Source: an uncultured Peptoniphilus sp. (GTDB lineage: Bacteria > Bacillota > Clostridia > Tissierellales > Peptoniphilaceae). From it: a DNA stretch of 7,747 nucleotides. A model generated the notes under the pieces. The model saw only the letters and a list, made by a program, of their open reading frames with translations, was not told where the DNA came from and made no database searches. The DNA is taken from positions 1 through 7,747 of the forward strand of contig CAMYEJ010000066.1 in NCBI GenBank assembly GCA_947254665.1, written 5' to 3'. This document shows, piece by piece, positions 4,826-7,747 of the stretch; the stretch's first letter is position 1, and every line of letters begins with the position of its first letter. The position numbers were made by a program, and so were the translations under genes.

Positions 4826-5269
4826 TTATCTTAATTTCTTTTCATATAAGTAGTCTATTCCATGTATGTAGCCTACCAACTCTTCAATCAATGTGTAACC
4901 CATCTTTTCATAAAGACCTTTAATCTTAGTAAATAGATGGATGGTATCTACTCCACTTGCTTCTTCAGCAAATTTTATGAATTCTCTAGAGTATCCTCTA
5001 TTTCTATATTTCGGATCTACATATATCATCGCGATAAATCTATCGTATTGTGGTAGTGGTATATAATCTTGATTTACCAATGTGAAAAATCCCATGACTT
5101 CCCCGTTCTCTTTGGCGTAGAAAATCTTGGCATCTTTTCCAAGTTTTTCATCAATCTCATCGTTTTTAATCGCCTTGGTGAGCACTTGGGATTCGCCCCA
5201 TTTGACATTTGGCAAATAGTCAAGCAGTTCTTTCTTTTGTGAATCATCTCTTACTTCTATTATTTCCAT
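4826..5269 (-). CDS. GNAT family N-acetyltransferase
   Basis: A 147-residue cytoplasmic protein with the GNAT fold. A beta-strand pair KIFYAKENGEVMGFFTLV (48-65) is followed by the acetyl-CoA-binding motif A, IAMIYVDPKYRNRGYSREFI (79-98), in which the R/Q-x-x-G-x-G/A pyrophosphate loop appears as RNRGYS. GLYEKMGY (118-125) is the typical motif B near the C-terminus. It would transfer an acetyl group from acetyl-CoA to an amine; the acceptor cannot be predicted. Length is normal. The ATG at 5267-5269 is supported by AAGGAG five bases upstream (5275-5280). The preceding gene ends in a terminator, so transcription should start in 5281-5350. No obvious terminator follows, so read-through into the DUF4177 gene is possible, interrupted by the family A repeat. 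Confidence 0.88.
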   Translation of the reverse strand: MEIIEVRDDSQKKELLDYLPNVKWGESQVLTKAIKNDEIDEKLGKDAKIFYAKENGEVMGFFTLVNQDYIPLPQYDRFIAMIYVDPKYRNRGYSREFIKFAEEASGVDTIHLFTKIKGLYEKMGYTLIEELVGYIHGIDYLYEKKLR

Positions 5270-5350
5270 GACAACTCCTTTATGTTTTTAAAATCTCTAT
5301 TTATATTTTACCCCAAAAACATATTTATAAAACGGTTTCATAAATCCAAT

Positions 5351-5378
5351 TAAAAAATGGTGCACAATGTACACCATT
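5351..5378 (-). terminator. Intrinsic terminator of the secreted stalk-domain gene
   Basis: Minus-strand stem ATGGTGTACA / TGTGCACCAT (5368-5377 with 5357-5366, one G-T pair) followed by TTTTTTAATT. It starts five bases after the stop of the upstream gene. On the plus strand ATTTTTATTT also follows the stem, but no plus-strand gene needs it. Confidence 0.87.
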
Positions 5379-5382
5379 ATTT

Positions 5383-6231
5383 TTATTTATTTAGAAGAAA
5401 TTTATCTATTTTATTTACAAATTGTTCTGGAACTAAACTCATTCCTTTTTCAATTTTAAATCCTTCCATCATCATTATTCTTTCTTCGATAGTTAGTTCT
5501 TTTCTTTTAACGTCGATTTCTACAGATTTGTCTTTTGAAGAAATTTTGATGGTTTTAGTTTCTCCATTCCATTCTACTTTTGCACCGAGTTCTTCATAGT
5601 ATTTTCTTAAGCCGATATTTTTTTCTTCTTTTTCTTCAGAATCTTCAGCTTTTGATTCTAATGCTACTATCTTTTCAGCGTCTACAATAGGTGGCATGCT
5701 TCTAGTTGCAGTTTTATAGATAACTGCATAGTCTCCTTCTTGAAATTTGCCTACTTCTTCTCCTTTTAGATTCATAACTTTTGTATCATCTGAAAGATTG
5801 ATTTCAACTCTCATTGAAACTCCATTTCCCTTTTCATTGAAGTGATCCACGTCAACTGAACATTCTCCATCTTCTGCATTTATTGCTATGAAGTCAGGGT
5901 TTAGTTTTGCTGGCATAGATAACATAATTGGAGCGTCCTTTTTATAGAAGTATTGGAGGTTGTCTCCCTTTTTAAATTTATAATTTTCTACAAATTTACC
6001 AGTCTTTAGATCGAGTACAGGAACTTTTCCAGTGTAAAGGTAGAGTTTTTCCATAGATTTTTCTTGGTCTTTATTTTCTACCAAGATTTGTGAATTGTCC
6101 TTATCCTCTACAACTTCTGTAACTTTTCCGAATACTCTTTCATATCCTACTGCTTCCTTGTTTTCTTTTGCAAATGAAATTGTACCGATTGTAAGTACAA
6201 AGGCAAGTGTCATTGCTAATAATCTTTTCAT
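5383..6231 (-). CDS. Secreted protein with C-terminal copper amine oxidase N-like (stalk) domain
   Basis: A 282-residue exported protein. Residues 1-21 form a signal peptide (MKRLL charged start, hydrophobic core, ending TISFA before KEN), with no lipobox cysteine. Residues 28-190 form an acidic, beta-rich region of unknown family with short OB-like strands such as ERVFGKVTEVVED (31-43). A charged linker (192-204, rich in E, K and S) leads to a C-terminal domain at 207-278 (GLRKYYEELGAKVEWNGETK), which fits the copper amine oxidase N-terminal domain common in secreted proteins of low-GC anaerobes. That domain is a non-catalytic stalk and does not imply oxidase activity. AGGAGG lies six bases before the ATG (6238-6243). 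The gene has an extended -10 upstream and a terminator right after the stop, so it is probably monocistronic. Its exact role at the cell surface is unknown. Confidence 0.85.
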   Translation of the reverse strand: MKRLLAMTLAFVLTIGTISFAKENKEAVGYERVFGKVTEVVEDKDNSQILVENKDQEKSMEKLYLYTGKVPVLDLKTGKFVENYKFKKGDNLQYFYKKDAPIMLSMPAKLNPDFIAINAEDGECSVDVDHFNEKGNGVSMRVEINLSDDTKVMNLKGEEVGKFQEGDYAVIYKTATRSMPPIVDAEKIVALESKAEDSEEKEEKNIGLRKYYEELGAKVEWNGETKTIKISSKDKSVEIDVKRKELTIEERIMMMEGFKIEKGMSLVPEQFVNKIDKFLLNK

Positions 6232-6253
6232 GTTATTCCTCCTTGTTAAAGAA

Positions 6254-6262
6254 ATTATAACA
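6254..6262 (-). promoter_or_regulatory. Extended -10 promoter of the secreted stalk-domain gene
   Basis: Minus-strand TGTTATAAT, a full extended -10. It would start transcription near 6247, leaving a leader of about 16 bases that contains the AGGAGG. No good -35 hexamer is present at the usual distance, which is tolerated by extended -10 promoters. Confidence 0.6.
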
Positions 6263-6320
6263 TAGCTAAGCTCTTAAGTATTTAAAACTTAGTATCAATA
6301 AGGTTACATTTTATATACAA

Positions 6321-7742
6321 TTACTTAGAAACTTGCCAAGTTTTGCCTTCATCTTCCGAATAAAATTCTATCCCTTCTTCTTCGAAAGAGCCAGGTGTTG
6401 CTAAAATATATAATTTATTCCCAACCATTCTAGGCATTTTTAAATACTTATAATTTTCTATGGTAAGCCCGTACTCTTTACCTTGTACCGGCAAATTCTC
6501 AACTTTTTCAAAAGGAAGATTGATTTCCTCAAAGTTTGCCCCGCCATCTCTTGTCACATAAATCTTAGAATGTTCACCTGATCCTCCTTGAAGCCCTGCA
6601 AACCCAAGTTTTTCATTTATAAATTCAATTCCCTCTGCCACACCAGTTGCATCTAAAAATGGATTGGAATTTATATTATCCCAAGTCTTGCCGCCATCGG
6701 AAGTCTTTTCAAGTTTATAAAATCTAGAACCTAGAGCAGCGTCGGTAACCACTAATCTAAAACCGATGTTTTTATTTGCTTTCACAAATGTGTACATTGT
6801 GCCGGTGTTATTATCCAAAGTCCAAGGCTCTTCTCCCTTGCTCATTTCTATAACTTCCTCTTCTCTCTGTGCATTTAGATCATCATAAGAGATTATCTCT
6901 GGATCAATTATAAAATTAATAGGAGCTACTTCTCTATCAGGGATAAAAATCGAAAGCGCATTTGCCTTCACTTCCCCACCTTGGTCCAAAGTTTTAAATA
7001 CTTCATCATTTTCTTTCTTAGAGCCAAGTGCCTTTATTCCATCGGAATAGAAAAATTCTTTCTTTCCATAATAAATAATTCCGAAGTCCACATCACCATA
7101 AATCTTTTTCCAAGCATCAATTTCCTTTTGGTATTTTGATTTCTTAAGCAGTTTAATCATAGGATCAAGCGCTCTATTCTCATCTAATTCAAACCCAGCG
7201 TCTTTATTTAACCAAACTTCTAATTTTTTATTTTTGAAAGATAGAAGGTACGTATTTACCTTTCCCTTTTCATTCCTACCATAGATCATCCCTTCGAGTT
7301 TGGTGATCTCTCCATCTCCATTAAACCTTATTAGAAGCTCGTTATCTAAGTATAATTTGTCCGGCAGTGTAAATTTCTTCTCCAAATCTTCGATGAGACC
7401 TTCTATTCCATCATCGAAAATATTTCTGTGCACATATCTAACTCTCTTATGGTTTAGGATTTCGTCAACTTTCCAAGATAGCTTTCCATTGTAAGGAATG
7501 GCGGTGTGGACAATCATCCCACCGAAGATAAGTGTCACGATGATAAACATATATAATTTTATTTTCCTAGACTTTTTGCTAATCTCTATATTTCTATTTA
7601 AAATCTTATAAATAATAAATACAAGAATTAAAAATAAAACAGGTATGATCCAGTTTATCCAATATCTCCAATACCCATACTTACAAATTTTCCAGACTAA
7701 AACCATAAGTACCGAGTACAGAAATATAAAAATATAATCCAC
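6321..7742 (-). CDS. Membrane-anchored protein with Asp-box (BNR) repeats, 5' end uncertain
   Basis: About 473 residues. Three N-terminal membrane segments (about 3-17, 27-48 and 62-80) are followed by a large domain, probably extracellular. Its first half (about 85-300) is unrecognised. Its second half carries three Asp-box motifs: TSDGGKTW (347-354), TRDGGANF (397-404) and a degenerate SEDEGKTW (462-469). Such boxes mark blades of beta-propellers such as sialidases and HCF136-like proteins, but three boxes in about 170 residues are too few for a full propeller, and no sialidase catalytic residues are evident, so an enzyme call is unjustified. The first possible start seen is GTG at 7740-7742; the frame is still open at the window edge and no ribosome binding site is visible, so more N-terminal sequence may lie outside. 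The next gene downstream has its own promoter. Both are envelope proteins, possibly related in role. Confidence 0.75.
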   Translation of the reverse strand: MDYIFIFLYSVLMVLVWKICKYGYWRYWINWIIPVLFLILVFIIYKILNRNIEISKKSRKIKLYMFIIVTLIFGGMIVHTAIPYNGKLSWKVDEILNHKRVRYVHRNIFDDGIEGLIEDLEKKFTLPDKLYLDNELLIRFNGDGEITKLEGMIYGRNEKGKVNTYLLSFKNKKLEVWLNKDAGFELDENRALDPMIKLLKKSKYQKEIDAWKKIYGDVDFGIIYYGKKEFFYSDGIKALGSKKENDEVFKTLDQGGEVKANALSIFIPDREVAPINFIIDPEIISYDDLNAQREEEVIEMSKGEEPWTLDNNTGTMYTFVKANKNIGFRLVVTDAALGSRFYKLEKTSDGGKTWDNINSNPFLDATGVAEGIEFINEKLGFAGLQGGSGEHSKIYVTRDGGANFEEINLPFEKVENLPVQGKEYGLTIENYKYLKMPRMVGNKLYILATPGSFEEEGIEFYSEDEGKTWQVSK

Positions 7743-7747
7743 TAAAT

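Noticed and set aside
6321..7742. Sialidase assignment from Asp boxes
   Set aside because: Asp boxes are structural; the arginine triad and catalytic Tyr/Glu/Asp context of sialidases are not apparent, and there are too few blades.

Overview
The window is AT-rich, with strong AGGAGG-type ribosome binding sites and short intergenic hairpin-plus-T-run terminators. It looks like a chromosomal stretch of a low-GC Gram-positive anaerobe. The 3-hydroxyacyl-CoA dehydrogenase, the secreted copper-amine-oxidase-type stalk domain and the codon use would fit Peptoniphilaceae or relatives, but that placement is inference. All seven protein genes supported here lie on the minus strand, so transcription runs from high to low coordinates.

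In transcription order: a membrane-anchored protein with Asp-box (BNR) propeller motifs (6321-7742, possibly incomplete at its 5' end); a secreted protein with a C-terminal copper amine oxidase N-like domain (5383-6231), which has its own extended -10 promoter and a terminator; a GNAT acetyltransferase (4826-5269); a small DUF4177 protein (4463-4666) followed by a terminator. Then comes a gene-free stretch of about 1.6 kb (roughly 2812-4410), followed by a 3-hydroxyacyl-CoA dehydrogenase (1770-2735) with a strong terminator, an MFS transporter (493-1710), and the 5' part of a DNA-deoxyinosine glycosylase of the uracil-DNA glycosylase superfamily (1-460). The glycosylase starts at TTG and probably forms an operon with the transporter.

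The most unusual part is the gene-free stretch. It is packed with short, GC-richer, palindromic repeats of at least four kinds. (A) A dispersed element with the core ATTCGACT...TTCGCTCAGGGTGAC, present in five recognisable copies plus a truncated one; the middle of the element is replaced by different self-complementary stem-loops. (B) Two 64-bp copies of a double-hairpin unit. (C) Two tandem 18-bp palindromes. (D) Two adjacent nested palindromes of about 80 bp each. One copy of family A also sits between the GNAT and DUF4177 genes. I see no intact gene, tRNA, rRNA, CRISPR array or transposase in this stretch. A frameshifted coding-like scrap at 2883-3003 may be the tail of a dead gene.

The genes do not form one obvious pathway. 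The transporter-glycosylase pair and the two adjacent envelope proteins are the only neighbourhoods that suggest grouping. I do not see a convincing new multi-gene system; the novelty, if any, is in the repeat island.
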